Origin: Smittia aterrima
Taxonomy: Eukaryota; Arthropoda; Insecta; Diptera; Chironomidae
NCBI GenBank assembly: GCA_033063855.1
Contig: CP093831.1
Location: 8,494,001-8,558,000, forward strand
Direction of reading: 5' to 3'
Length of the DNA: 64,000 bases
Below are positions 1 to 10,805 of this stretch, piece by piece. The stretch's first letter is position 1; every line of letters starts with the position of its first letter. The notes under the pieces were generated by a model. It worked only from the letters and a program-made list of their open reading frames with translations, did no database searches and had not been told where the DNA came from. A program made the position numbers and the translations under genes.

Positions 1-3000
1 CGAGACAGCTATCAATTATTCTGCAAATTTCGATTCAAATCAAACGTTCGACATGATAACGAAGCCTTTCAATCAACGAATATTTTGGAAATGCAAATGG
101 ATTTGAGAATTCGAGAGCGAGAGATATTAGGTTTCAATCCGTAGAATAGAAAGCAATCAGACACAAAAAGCTTCCGATTTCAATTTAATTATTTTCGCAA
201 ATTTTTCTCTTTCCCTATCTCTCTTCAATCGATCAACTTTTATTATTTAGAAGTCTTATCGAATACGATTCGTCTCTTGCTAAGCATCGAATGACCTTAT
301 TTATACTTTTATTGGTTTTAAGAGGGGGAGGGAGGCGGGTGATTGCGGCAAGAGGTTGATTGGGGACTCGGAATAATAACAAATCGAAATTCTCTCTCCA
401 CACACCGAAAGCAAACGCACGGCAATGAAATTTTCTGTTTTTCTATGCAAACAAAAGACAAAAATCGATTCGACAGCGAAACAGAAAGTTAGAGCTTTTT
501 CGAATCAATGCACAACAAATTAGGGTTAAAGTGCTTATTGTCTCGACCTTGCACACTTCAACGTTCACAAAACAAATTGCAATAAACTGCAACAACCTAA
601 AAACTGTTCTGCGCGAAGCTTGACTGTCGTTAAGCGATTTAGAATGCAAATTGAGGTGGAGCTTTCAGTTTGTTTGGGAATTACGTGGATGGACTTTGCG
701 TGATCGTTTGGGTGGAACTTAAGAGCTTTTGAATTGATTGTAGGCTGGGAATGAACTAAGCTCGGTTGACAGTCGACGAAATGGAAGAGATTTCCTGAAC
801 AATTAACAACTTTGACTTAAAAAGGAATCAAGGACATTGCGAAGAAACTTTTTCCTTGGCATTTAAACTTCGTATGAAAAGAAAATTCAAGTTGAAAACA
901 TTTTGCTTCCTTAGGACAAGGAATTTCAAGTTGTGAACGAGCTCTTGGAAATGAAATTTCCGACTTCAAGTCATTTCCGAGCGATTTGACGGAGCTCTTT
1001 ATCCTTATTTATTATTAGAATGAAACTCGAACGCAGACAAATGTTGTCGATGACAAGTCGATCGAATTATCAACATATCTCTTATAAGTCGCAGGCAATA
1101 TTGAGCAGATGAGGGCTAATCGGATGTAAGAGTTGATTAAGGTTAATTCTCATGAATCATGATGAAAAGTAAGCGACGGGAAAGCTTGAAACTATGTTGC
1201 TAAAGAAGTGAAAAGGTTTCGTTCGTTTCCACGATTCATTTTGATTACTCGCTTTTCCGTTTGACTTGTTGGACTCAACATCAATCGCGTGCCTGCTGAG
1301 CTTCGTCATGCGAGCAGCAATTTAATTTTCCTTTCACTCCGCCACATTAAATTGATTTCAATGAGATTGGAAGAGTTCACTCATGAGAATGGGGAACATG
1401 TTATGCAACCCGGGGAGGACTAAGCGATGATGATGAAGAGAGCGATTTTAAGCTTGGCAGCTTTCCCGTTCTTGTAATAGAAAAAGAAATTATAATTCAT
1501 CCTTGAGTTGTTCGAGCTCCAGTTACAATTCATGACGCAATTGTTCCAGTTTCTTACTTGGAACCGGAAACAAATTTCATTTTTCTTCAACTTTCATCCG
1601 ATTCCCATCAAACCAACCTGAAGCCTAAAATGCATTTTCATTCCTGTTCACAAAGCTTTCATATCTCTCCTCAGGCAGGTTTCCATCCCACATCAAATGT
1701 TTATTTTTAGCTTTGAAAATTTATGCCTCAGTTGATTCGTAAAGCTCTGCTTGAGGGATGGAAGATAGCGAAAGGTTTCAGCTGCCTCAGTAAGTCGAGA
1801 GATTTCAATTATTTGAAAAAAACATTGAAGCTCAAAATTTGTCTGCTCATCGCAATTGTTAGCTGACATTGTCATTTGTCTTCAATGAAACTTCCGATTA
1901 TCGCTTACATTTTCAATTTATCGATTCGACTGTTTCTTTGGTGAATTGCTGATGTTGACTCCTTACAAATCTAATTAATGCGAGGCAAGCTTTTGTCAAT
2001 TTGAGCAATAGAACTTCGTCATTCCACTTAATAAATTTTGCATTTTCATTTGAAAGAAAACTTTTATAAAAGTTTGAAATCGTTCATGAGAGTTTATTTT
2101 CTTTCCCTCCGCCTACTGTTCAATTTCTTTTGCAAACGTTGCGAAAGTTCTACACATTCTTTTTAATTATTTCCATAAACTTGCACCACGAGTCCCATGA
2201 ATAGTTAATAAGAATTCACACATAAACTTTGTTCTCTAAAACTTATATCACTTCACTAAATTGATTAACGAAGCTTTTCTAGTTTTTGTTAAAACCAAAC
2301 AAAGCCTTGTTCTCCACTCACATAACTTAATTTGATTATCAACAATTTAATTAACAACGAACAAGGTTTGTTCTCCACTTATACACGATTCTCTCTTTTT
2401 TCATTCGTCAGATCAACCTTTCGTGAACATTCTTTATTACACAAGTCCCAGAACTGCAATTTTTCCTCTCGTTCCACTTGATGGGCATTGAATTAACTCA
2501 TAATTGCTCTTAATAGCTGCCTCCACTCAACCACATTTCTGCATGACGGAAAACTTTTGTTTCCCAGCGAGACTCGCCAGCACCAAGAAAAACACTTAAT
2601 GGAAAAACGAGAGCGCGTTCGGTGAGTTACCCGATAGACAGTCGCTTCAACAATGAGAAAATATTTTTCCTCGACAGTGGAAAATAAATTTTTATCACAT
2701 TTCTTTCGAAGAGAAGAGAGAAGTGCGAGAGAAAATTGCGAGCGAGCTTTGCCGGGTGACGTCATGAATCAAGCAGAAACGCTGATGAATAACACACGAG
2801 AGCCTGTTTAATTAACAATATTGTTTACATATTTGCAGATTTGTTTAATTAGGAGCTGGGAAATATTTTCTTTTGTTATTATGTTAGATAAAAATGACGC
2901 TAAGCATTCGACATTACCAAGATGAAGACGTATCAAATGACCAGATTCAAATAAAACCTACTTTTTGACTTGATAGAGCTTGAAGCTTGATTAGGACGAT

Positions 3001-4791
3001 TCAGAAAATGTTAAATGTCAACAGGTGGAGAACAGGAAATTCATTCAGAGGAAGACATTTATAGTCAGGACTTCTATAATGAAATCAAACAGGAAGGAAG
3101 TCGCTCTTTGACGAGAGATTGTAAATCAATTCAATGGAAATCTATTTATGGTACAAGTGGCGAGGGAAAAGAATAATTTTTCATATCGTTCAAGAAAATC
3201 GACAAGAAAAGAAGAAATTCGTCTGCAGATACACTCGGAGGATTTCCCAGAGCGACATCATCCGTAAAGACAAACATGGCAAAGATTTAGACATTCTCAA
3301 TCAAATAGAATTATAAGCAATTAGGTCATTGATGTTTGTTTTCGTCATAGAAGGAATCTGCCGTGACGTCATGAGCGAAACTTTTTTCTTTTCACTTTGC
3401 TTACATTTTCTTGTTTGATTGCGTAAAACTCCAATAAATTGAAATCTTTTCAATTTCACTTCAAAGTTTAGGCAAGAAGCAGCGAACTTTTTATGTCTGC
3501 AGTTGATTCTTCAAACTTTTCACATTTACAAAATATTTTAGCGTTTTCAAACTCATCTCATGAAAATTCCGATTATAACTGAAGTGAAGTAAAATCTCCG
3601 AGAGTGAAAAAGCTTAGAGTGATCATTGCTCGCATCTCGCCTTCACCATCTAACGAGCATGCGCTGTTTCAAATGTCAAAAGGTAAAAGGATTCGGCTAC
3701 TTCAGATAAGAATCCTCAGCATTCATTCGATTCAGATAGCGACAAATCTTTTTCACAACAACAAGGGTTTGCTTTAAAGATAAAGAATCTAACATATCGG
3801 CTTTCAGCATATACGAAAAACCTTTTAAGGGAAAGTGAGAATTCAATTGTTTTATCGGCGCCGTAAACGCTCAAAGCTTTTAAACTGCACGTGCATGTTT
3901 TTGCAAGGACCTTTTGTAAAAAAACAACAACTCTCGCTTTTATGTTGACATGAGCCAAATATCATCCACGATTTCACTTTTGTTCCTGGCAAGTTTTAGT
4001 GAAAAGCATCCGCTGTCGTCATCGAATGGAGAAAAAAAAATCTGGAGAAAACGAGAGTTCGTTAGCCCATCTCATGCTTAATCCTAAAGTTTTTCTCTCG
4101 GTAATCAAGAAATGAAGAAAAAATGAGAGAATTCTTTTTGCGCCATAAACGGTGACGTCGTTTCGATGATAGATGTGAAATGCTTGAAGCGCCAAAAGGG
4201 AAATCTATTTGAAAATTTTTATTTCGTGGAGTGCGTAATATTTGTCGGGACGTAAAATTATGAACTGCGTCACGGCGACATCATTTACATAAATCTTAAT
4301 GGAGAGAGCTATATAACTTTCCATTTGCGAAATATCGATGACGTTGGTTTGAGCGATGAAAGAAGAAAACGTCGACAGCAAGAACGACTCTATTTTCATC
4401 ACTCGGCTAAATTATTTATTTCTTTCATTTAGCGAGTGCTTTTAGGGTTGAAAGATTCTAATTGAGTGATAACTATGATCACATCGCTATCGGCGTTAAA
4501 CGAATTTCTACTTTATTTGTGAAGCAAACTCATGAGACTGCCCCAATGTCAATGCTGTGAGAGTCAAACTCCAACACGCTCATTATCATTTGACTTCGTC
4601 AATTAACCTTTCAGAGCATTAAACGGTACAAGCGAAGGAGCACAGACAGTCAATTGTTTGTTAATATTTTATTGACCTGTATCGATGGCAACAACAAAGA
4701 AGAGATAAGGGCTTCGCAATCTCAAAAATTACTTGTTCTCTTGAAAAAAGTGAGGCAAAGCTGATAACGAATAGCAAGTTGGCTCTCCCCT
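1..4791. other. Intergenic DNA, no supported gene
   Basis: This is AT-rich non-coding sequence. Open frames are short (60-90 codons), lack domains or sensible splice partners, and occur on both strands as expected by chance. I see no RNA gene, transposon end or tandem array. It may hold distal regulatory sequence or UTR of a gene to the left, but nothing in the sequence shows this directly. Confidence 0.6.
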
Positions 4792-4792
4792 T

Positions 4793-4837
4793 CATAAAAA
4801 AACATTCAATGAATCACATGAACAATAATTGTCAGTC
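4793..4837 (+). promoter_or_regulatory. Possible core promoter of the 4874 gene
   Basis: A TATA-like CATAAAAA lies at 4793-4800 and an arthropod-type initiator TCAGTC at 4832-4837, 37-42 bases ahead of the first ATG of the coiled-coil gene. The TATA-to-initiator distance (about 40) is longer than the usual 25-32, so the initiator is the stronger part of this call. Confidence 0.35.
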
Positions 4838-4873
4838 AGAGTCAAAGCATTGAAGCGAACGGAGAACTTTAAA

Positions 4874-5821
4874 ATGTATCCGTCACGGGAAGAGTTTACG
4901 GAGCTGATTTATTATATTTCGGAACTTAAGCATCAGTACTCGAGTAAAATAGATGAACAGACGATAAAAATCAACGACCAAAGTGGAGTTATCGAGGAAC
5001 TTTTGTTCCAGATTCGAGAACTGAGCGACAAGGTTCGACAAATGAATCAGAAAGTGATTGACGTTGAGAAAGCTCTCGCTGACACTCGTCGAAGGAACGA
5101 GGAAAAGTCACTTTGTGTCTGTCGCTATGAGAATCACATTCCAGGTCCAACAAATCGATCGATCTTCAGTCGACAGACAAGTATGATAAGCAGTCGAAAC
5201 ACAGCAAGGACTGCAAGAAATGGTGGGACTTGATTGGCGATTGAGTTTATCAATTTTTCTTATCGAATTTCAATGAAATTTCCCAATGTTTTGTAGATAA
5301 GAAAATTCGCGACGACGACAACGATGTTTATGAGACAATTGAGTACAGTGATTCATCATCTAATATGTACACAGAGCCGGTTAAAGAATACGGAGTATTA
5401 AGAAAAATGAACATCAAAACATCTCCGAAACAGCGTCTGACAGTGAAAAAGCCGACGAGTGGAATGAAAAAATCTTCTGCATCAAAAAACCTTCAGAAAT
5501 TTACGGCCATGCAAGAAGTTTCAAGGCTCACAGAGGAAGAAGAACAATCCGTTGAACTGCGCGTGAAACCTTACGAGTCATGTGTGGTCACTCAGCCTGA
5601 CAATCGCTTGATATCAGTAGGTTTGCATGATCAAATAGCCATCAAGTCATTCGCGGCACTAATTCAATTAAATTTTATTGCAGGATATCGGAGCGCAATA
5701 TACTCACAGCGAAAATTTGGAGCCATCTATCCAACCACGAGATGTTTCGGGTATCTTAATCAATTTCGAATGTTCAAATTCAAGTCGAAGAAATAACTTC
5801 GAGCAACGTGTTTCGTTTTGA
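4874..5821 (+). CDS. Unrecognised coiled-coil protein, three exons
   Basis: Exons 4874-5222, 5297-5616 and 5684-5821 join in one frame (349+320+138 nt) to give 268 residues; the introns are 74 and 67 bp with GT-AG ends. I chose the ATG at 4874 because it is the first in the frame and follows a possible initiator. Residues about 8-75 look like an alpha-helical coiled coil rich in Glu, Lys, Gln and Ile/Leu heptads (ELKHQYSSKIDEQ, IRELSDKVRQMNQK). The middle is basic and Ser/Lys-rich (SGMKKSSASK), then acidic (LTEEEEQSVE). The tail is polar, with no membrane segment or signal peptide, so an intracellular structural or adaptor role is the mild inference. I do not recognise the family. The consistent splicing makes me fairly sure it is a real gene. 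Confidence 0.7.
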
Positions 5822-6938
5822 ACTCATCAATTTTCGATAATTTTAATTGTAATCAAATTTTTCATTGTTACACAATTTTCCTTTTATTACCTGATTGATT
5901 AATGGTTTCTTTGATCAATCACACTAAGCACAATTAAGAGATAACACTTTGACACTAGATGATCATTAAATTCATTTTATTTGACACTTCTTGAGCTTAG
6001 CCACTTCTTTGCAGCAAGTTTATTTACTAAACTTAAGTCTCGATAAAACTTCAAACTGTGTTGTCTGTTTTCTGAGGTTTAAAAGACAAAACTTTTGTCA
6101 CAAAAGCTTTTTGACCGAAATATTTCTGAATAAGTTTGTTTTTAACAGTTTTTAAAAGATATTTTGAATTTTTGTTAATGTTCTGAACAATAATTCAAAT
6201 ATTTCTCTAAAATTTAAATATAATGTTTTCTAAAAAAAGCTTTTCTTTTATCACTTGAGCTTTCATTGATTGGAATGCGAAAACTTGTTTCAGTCGTTCG
6301 CATGTCGCATGCCTCGAAAACACGAAACAAAATTCAGTAAATTTCAATGAAATGGAATATAAAATTCAGATCTCTATTCGAGAGATAATATTTTAAGAGC
6401 GAAAAATTGTTGAGAGAAAATTTGATGGAAAATCTTGAGAAGAAAACTTTGTGAATCAACAGAAGTTCGTGATCATTTTCAGTTTTAATATCACCAGTAA
6501 AACATTGGCTTCCAACTCTCTTGCGATTCTTCTCGCGTTTCAAATTATTTTTAACTTTCGTCGCCTTCTCAATCTCTAATCATCGCTTGTTGCGTCCAGA
6601 CGTTTTTCAGGACGTTTCGAATTTGTATTTTCCTTCGTTCGTGAATAAATCTCTCAGTGTTTGGAAAACAAATAAAAATGTTGAGGTCTCAAGTGGTTTC
6701 ATTTATTTGAGTGGTTAAAATTTTAAAAGAAAATGAAATTTTATAGAGAAATAAAAACAAAATTAAATCATAAAACTTTATTTCTTACTTTAACGTCTTC
6801 AGCTGTGAAATTGTATCGAAGGTCACGACGACGCGTAAAACTTTGGTCTTCAGCTGGTAAACTCTCGAGGCAACTCCAGCTGACTTCTTGAATTTTGTGG
6901 TTTTAAAAGCATTTTGTTTTCTCTCTCATCGTTTTCAT
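5822..6938. other. Intergenic DNA up to the repeat boundary
   Basis: AT-rich, with scattered short frames on both strands and no domain or splice support. It ends where homology with the right arm of the large inverted repeat begins, near the shared block TTGTTTACGGGATTG. Confidence 0.55.
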
Positions 6939-8769
6939 TTGTTTACGGGATTGTGTGACATTGAACAGCATAAACACATTAATAATTGTGTCATAAGAAG
7001 GAAAGGGGAGAAAGAGAAAAATATTTGTCAGAAGTTTCTCCCTCGACTACATCAACCGTCATGAATCGATCTGCATCAGAAATTAATCTTCGTTGATTCG
7101 CACACAAATGACGGTCTGACTAAGAGAAACCCTCGGAAGTGTCCATCAAACTGCTCAATGATTAATTACGACGACTCGACTTCTGTTAATTAAATAAATG
7201 TTGATAAATTGCACTTTTATTGCATAATTAGCCGAATTCGTAAGTGCACGCAACGATTGAGAGCAAATAAACTTGAAAACTGTAATAAAACGCAGGGTGG
7301 TCTGTCTATTCGCGATCAGAAGCAAAAACATTTTCAAAGGAGTGGCTCGACTTTGTATCTTGTTTGCTGATTGCATTTCTCCCTCGAAGAACTCTTTGAG
7401 TCGACAAAAGATTTTGCAATAAACTTAATTGGCAAACGATTGAATGTTTGTGTTGCAAAAACCATCTGGAACCGTTGCGGTTGAAGTGACAAACGCATTC
7501 CCACAAATAAACAATTTTTTATTTGATTTTCTGCTAGTGAAGTAGGAAAGGGAATCTCAAGAGGGATTGTCTTGAAAGAAAACTTTGCAAAGGGCGAGAA
7601 ACTTTGTAAATTGAGCCAAGGCAAGACTTTCCACTGCAACACTTTACTGGAAACTGCAACGAATGCGATACATGTGAAGTCGAACTTCCTAATAAAGCAA
7701 ATAAACGTTGAGAGATTCGCTCGAAGGTCGGCCGGTTGTGAGTAACAGAGTTTCTGGCTTCGGTGAGTTTCTGAGGCATATGCGAACCATATGTCGTTGC
7801 AGTTTCATTTTTTGCCGATGAAATTTGATCCTTGAGTAGAGGAAGTGAGTTTATGTAACAATTAGAACTTTTCTAAAGTGATTTCCATTCACTTCAAGCT
7901 CAAACTCAAGTTTGTGGTTTGTAGAAAAAAATTCATTCATGAAAACATCGCCAACAAGTTGCGAACCAACACAAGCAAACGGTTAATGTTGTGGGCGCCA
8001 ACTCTAATAATTCAGCAGAGAGTCAAAGTAGGTTTTCGGAATTTTCACAGTTCAATCTGTTGACGAACGTAAACTCGGGCAAGATTCAAACCAAACCTGA
8101 AACCAAATGCGTGGGCGGCAGTTTTCGTTTGTCAAATGAATGTGATCGTAACTTCTTGTTCATTGATGATCAAACTTTCTTTAATCACTCATTTAATAAA
8201 TAAATTCGTCGAATGACGCCACGAACTGCAATTTTCTCGCCTCCTCGTCGGAGAGAATCGAAAACCATCTGATGGCAATTTGTGGCTGCTGCGTTCGCTT
8301 TTCTCTCGTGAACGAAACCGAAAGCCTACACACGATCTCACCAGTTGAGATTAAGCAATTTTCCACACATTGTCATTCACTCGCTGCATTCGCCGCATGT
8401 TGCGTTAAACTTCGTTGAAGTGGAACGAGATAAAAATCTTCTTGGTGAGAAGCTTTGCGTAGTTTAATCGATGTTGCAGATGATTTGATGAATTGCTACG
8501 CCAATCAACTTAAGAATCTTCGGCTCTCTGCTGAATGCGTAATCGAATGACCGCATGGTGAATCAACATTGACTCAGAACAAGTCCCACACAAGTTCCTT
8601 TGGTTTTGTTCATTTTAAATGAACATTTCCTCTTAACAAATTATTTACATCTGATTGACGATAATTTACCAAACAAATAAAAGATAATGAGGACTAAGCA
8701 CATGTTTTAATTTGATTGAGTCAATGTTTTAAATGACTTGTCGCTAATCGTAGAAATATTTGTGGTAAC

Positions 8770-8799
8770 TATAAAAGGGAAAATTTATTTGATTCACTC
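8770..8799 (+). promoter_or_regulatory. TATA box and initiator of the pickpocket gene
   Basis: A canonical TATAAAAG at 8770-8777 is followed by TCACTC at 8794-8799, placing the start A at about 8796, 26 bases from the TATA box. The ATG at 8840 then follows a short leader. This supports 8840 as the true start and suggests the gene in the left arm has its own promoter. Confidence 0.6.
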
Positions 8800-8839
8800 G
8801 AAGTCGAAAGTCAAAGAGCATCAGTCAAGCAAAGTTGAT

Positions 8840-10761
8840 ATGAAGAACAAAGTTATTAAGAAAGTTTTTGCGAAAAATGATAAATCGAATCCAAAGGATC
8901 CTTCAATCATTTTCTTCATGAAACATCGAAAAAAGGATTCATTTGTGAGAAAAGTTCTCAATGTTCTCACAGCGACGTATTACGAATACGCAGACAGAAC
9001 GAAAGTGAACGGAATGTTTTATCTTCGCAAGTTTTCTTCTGGAGGTTGTCAGCGAATGCTCTGGAGTTGCATCATGATCTTTTTGCTTTCGTTCTCTGCG
9101 ACTCTCGTTCATTTGCTGTATCGTCGCTATCTCGATTCTCCAACACGCGTTACAATCGCTCCGCCAATGCCGATCAATACGATTCCCTTTCCTGCAGTTA
9201 CAATCTGCCATCCACAAAATGTGATGGAATATAAATCAATGGCATTCGTGAAGAGAATGTGAGCTAAATGGTTCAATTAACGTTGGAAATTATCTAAAAT
9301 GAGTTTTTACTTTATTCAGAAAGCTTCCGCTTGGTGTGACTGAAGAAAGGCTAATTCAAATCTTGCCGTTGCTCGCAGGTTTCTCAGAACATCAATGGAC
9401 ATATCCTCGAATCGAGGATCTTGAAATGATTGACAAAGTTTTAGACTTGAACAAAATATCAGTCGACGACGCAATGATGCAAATTGGAACTGTTTGCAGT
9501 GATTTTCTTCTTGTTTGTTATTTTGATCGGAAGAAATTTCCTTGCTTTCAAGTTAGAGATGAATTATTTTCTTTAACATTATTTCTTCCTAACACTTCTC
9601 ACCTCGGTAGAAAAATAAGTTCATCACATTTGTGGAGTCCTATTCATATTTAGGCGCTTGTTGTTCTTTCAACTACAAACCAGAGTCGAAATATGGTGAA
9701 GATTTTTTTGCAGTGAATAGTTTCGGAGTCAACGAAGGCTTAAGTGTTGTAGGAACAGGTGGAGATTCTAAAAAGTTAACCAAACCGAAAAGAAGACAAT
9801 TTCTTTCCTCAGGTCGACCTCAAGCAAGTGATGGAAAGTCTGGCGCAATTTATTCGAAAGGATTCGTTGCAATTGTTCATCATACAAATGATTTCGCAGT
9901 GGAATCTGCTCCGTCAACTTTCCTCGAATTGGCTAAAGAAACTTTTATTTACATTCAACCAATTCACTCTTCCTGTTCCGATCAAGTCCTTGCTCTACCT
10001 TTGCAGCAGCGAAAGTGCATCGTTCCTTCAGATTTAAATGCTGTAACTTACCGACAACCTGCTTGCATGCTCGGATGTCTCAGAGACGAGATTTACAAGC
10101 GATGTCGTTGTCATCCTTTTCATCTACCAAGAGCTGATAATCAAACAAATAATAATCGTGATTGCAGAGCTAAGGACATTTATTGTTTCGCTGAGAACTC
10201 TTGTGAGCTGAAAATGTGACAACTCCAAATCATTTAATCAACTTCAATCTATTTCAGTTGAGTTCAAAACAGTTCATTGTGAATATTGCTTTCCTTCATG
10301 CTCGGACGTTGTCTACAAAACGAACTCCTTCGAAGCTTCTTTTCACAGATTCAATTGCTCTATCAATCCGTTTTAGTATAAACATTACTTCACAGATCTC
10401 AAGTCCTTACGTAGAATAAAAATCTTTTTCTTTTCAGTTATGAAACAAACTTAACAAACGAAGAATTTATCGTGAGAGCGTTTTACGGAAGACAAACTGT
10501 TAGAGCAAACAAGAAAATCGTCGTAATGTCGTGGATATCTCTTTTATGTAAGAAGTTCTTTTATTTCACTTCTCGTGAATAATTTGAAAACATTCAACAG
10601 CAAATCTCGGCGGATCATTTTCACTTTGTCTTGGCATAAGTGTCCTGAGCGTCATTGAAATATTTTTCTTTTTGTTTTGCCGAACCTATCGACACTATAA
10701 GACAATTTTTCAAGTTGAGCCGGTCATTCCCAAAGTATTTCAAGGAAGAACACGACACTAG
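8840..10761 (+). CDS. Pickpocket-type DEG/ENaC sodium channel subunit
   Basis: Exons 8840-9258, 9320-9551, 9611-10202, 10258-10375, 10438-10547 and 10601-10761 join to 543 residues with short introns (49-62 bp). The DEG/ENaC plan is complete. A cytosolic N-terminus of about 70 residues is followed by TM1 near 72-94 and the post-TM1 extracellular motif (IPFPAVTICH). The cysteine-rich extracellular domain includes YLGACCSFNY and CLRDEIYKRCRCHPFHLP. TM2 spans about 480-525 with NLGGSFSLCLGIS, in which GIS matches the family's G-x-S selectivity filter. Such subunits form trimeric amiloride-sensitive cation channels used by insects in mechanosensation, chemosensation or fluid transport. The N-terminal gating motif His-Gly reads Asn-Gly here (KVNGMFYL). 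The exon 3 donor at 10203 (GTGAGC) was chosen because the later GT at 10216 gives a stop. AATAAA lies at 10800. Which pickpocket member it is cannot be told by eye. Confidence 0.9.
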
Positions 10762-10799
10762 ACGTCGTAAATTGATGAGTAAGATTACAACTTTGAAAG

Positions 10800-10805
10800 A
10801 ATAAA
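10800..10805 (+). terminator. Polyadenylation signal of the pickpocket gene
   Basis: AATAAA lies 39 bases past the stop codon at 10761, a normal position for a short 3' UTR. It is inside the block unique to the left arm. Confidence 0.5.

Noticed and set aside
7155..8203. Open frames that occur in both arms (7.2-8.2 kb and 41.1-42.1 kb)
   Set aside because: They are shared only because the DNA is duplicated. They overlap in several frames, have no domains, and small indels shift or truncate some of them between arms.
10216..10419. ORF starting just after exon 3 of the pickpocket gene
   Set aside because: Reads intron 3 and exon 4 in the wrong frame; the spliced frame gives the cysteine-rich DEG/ENaC sequence instead.
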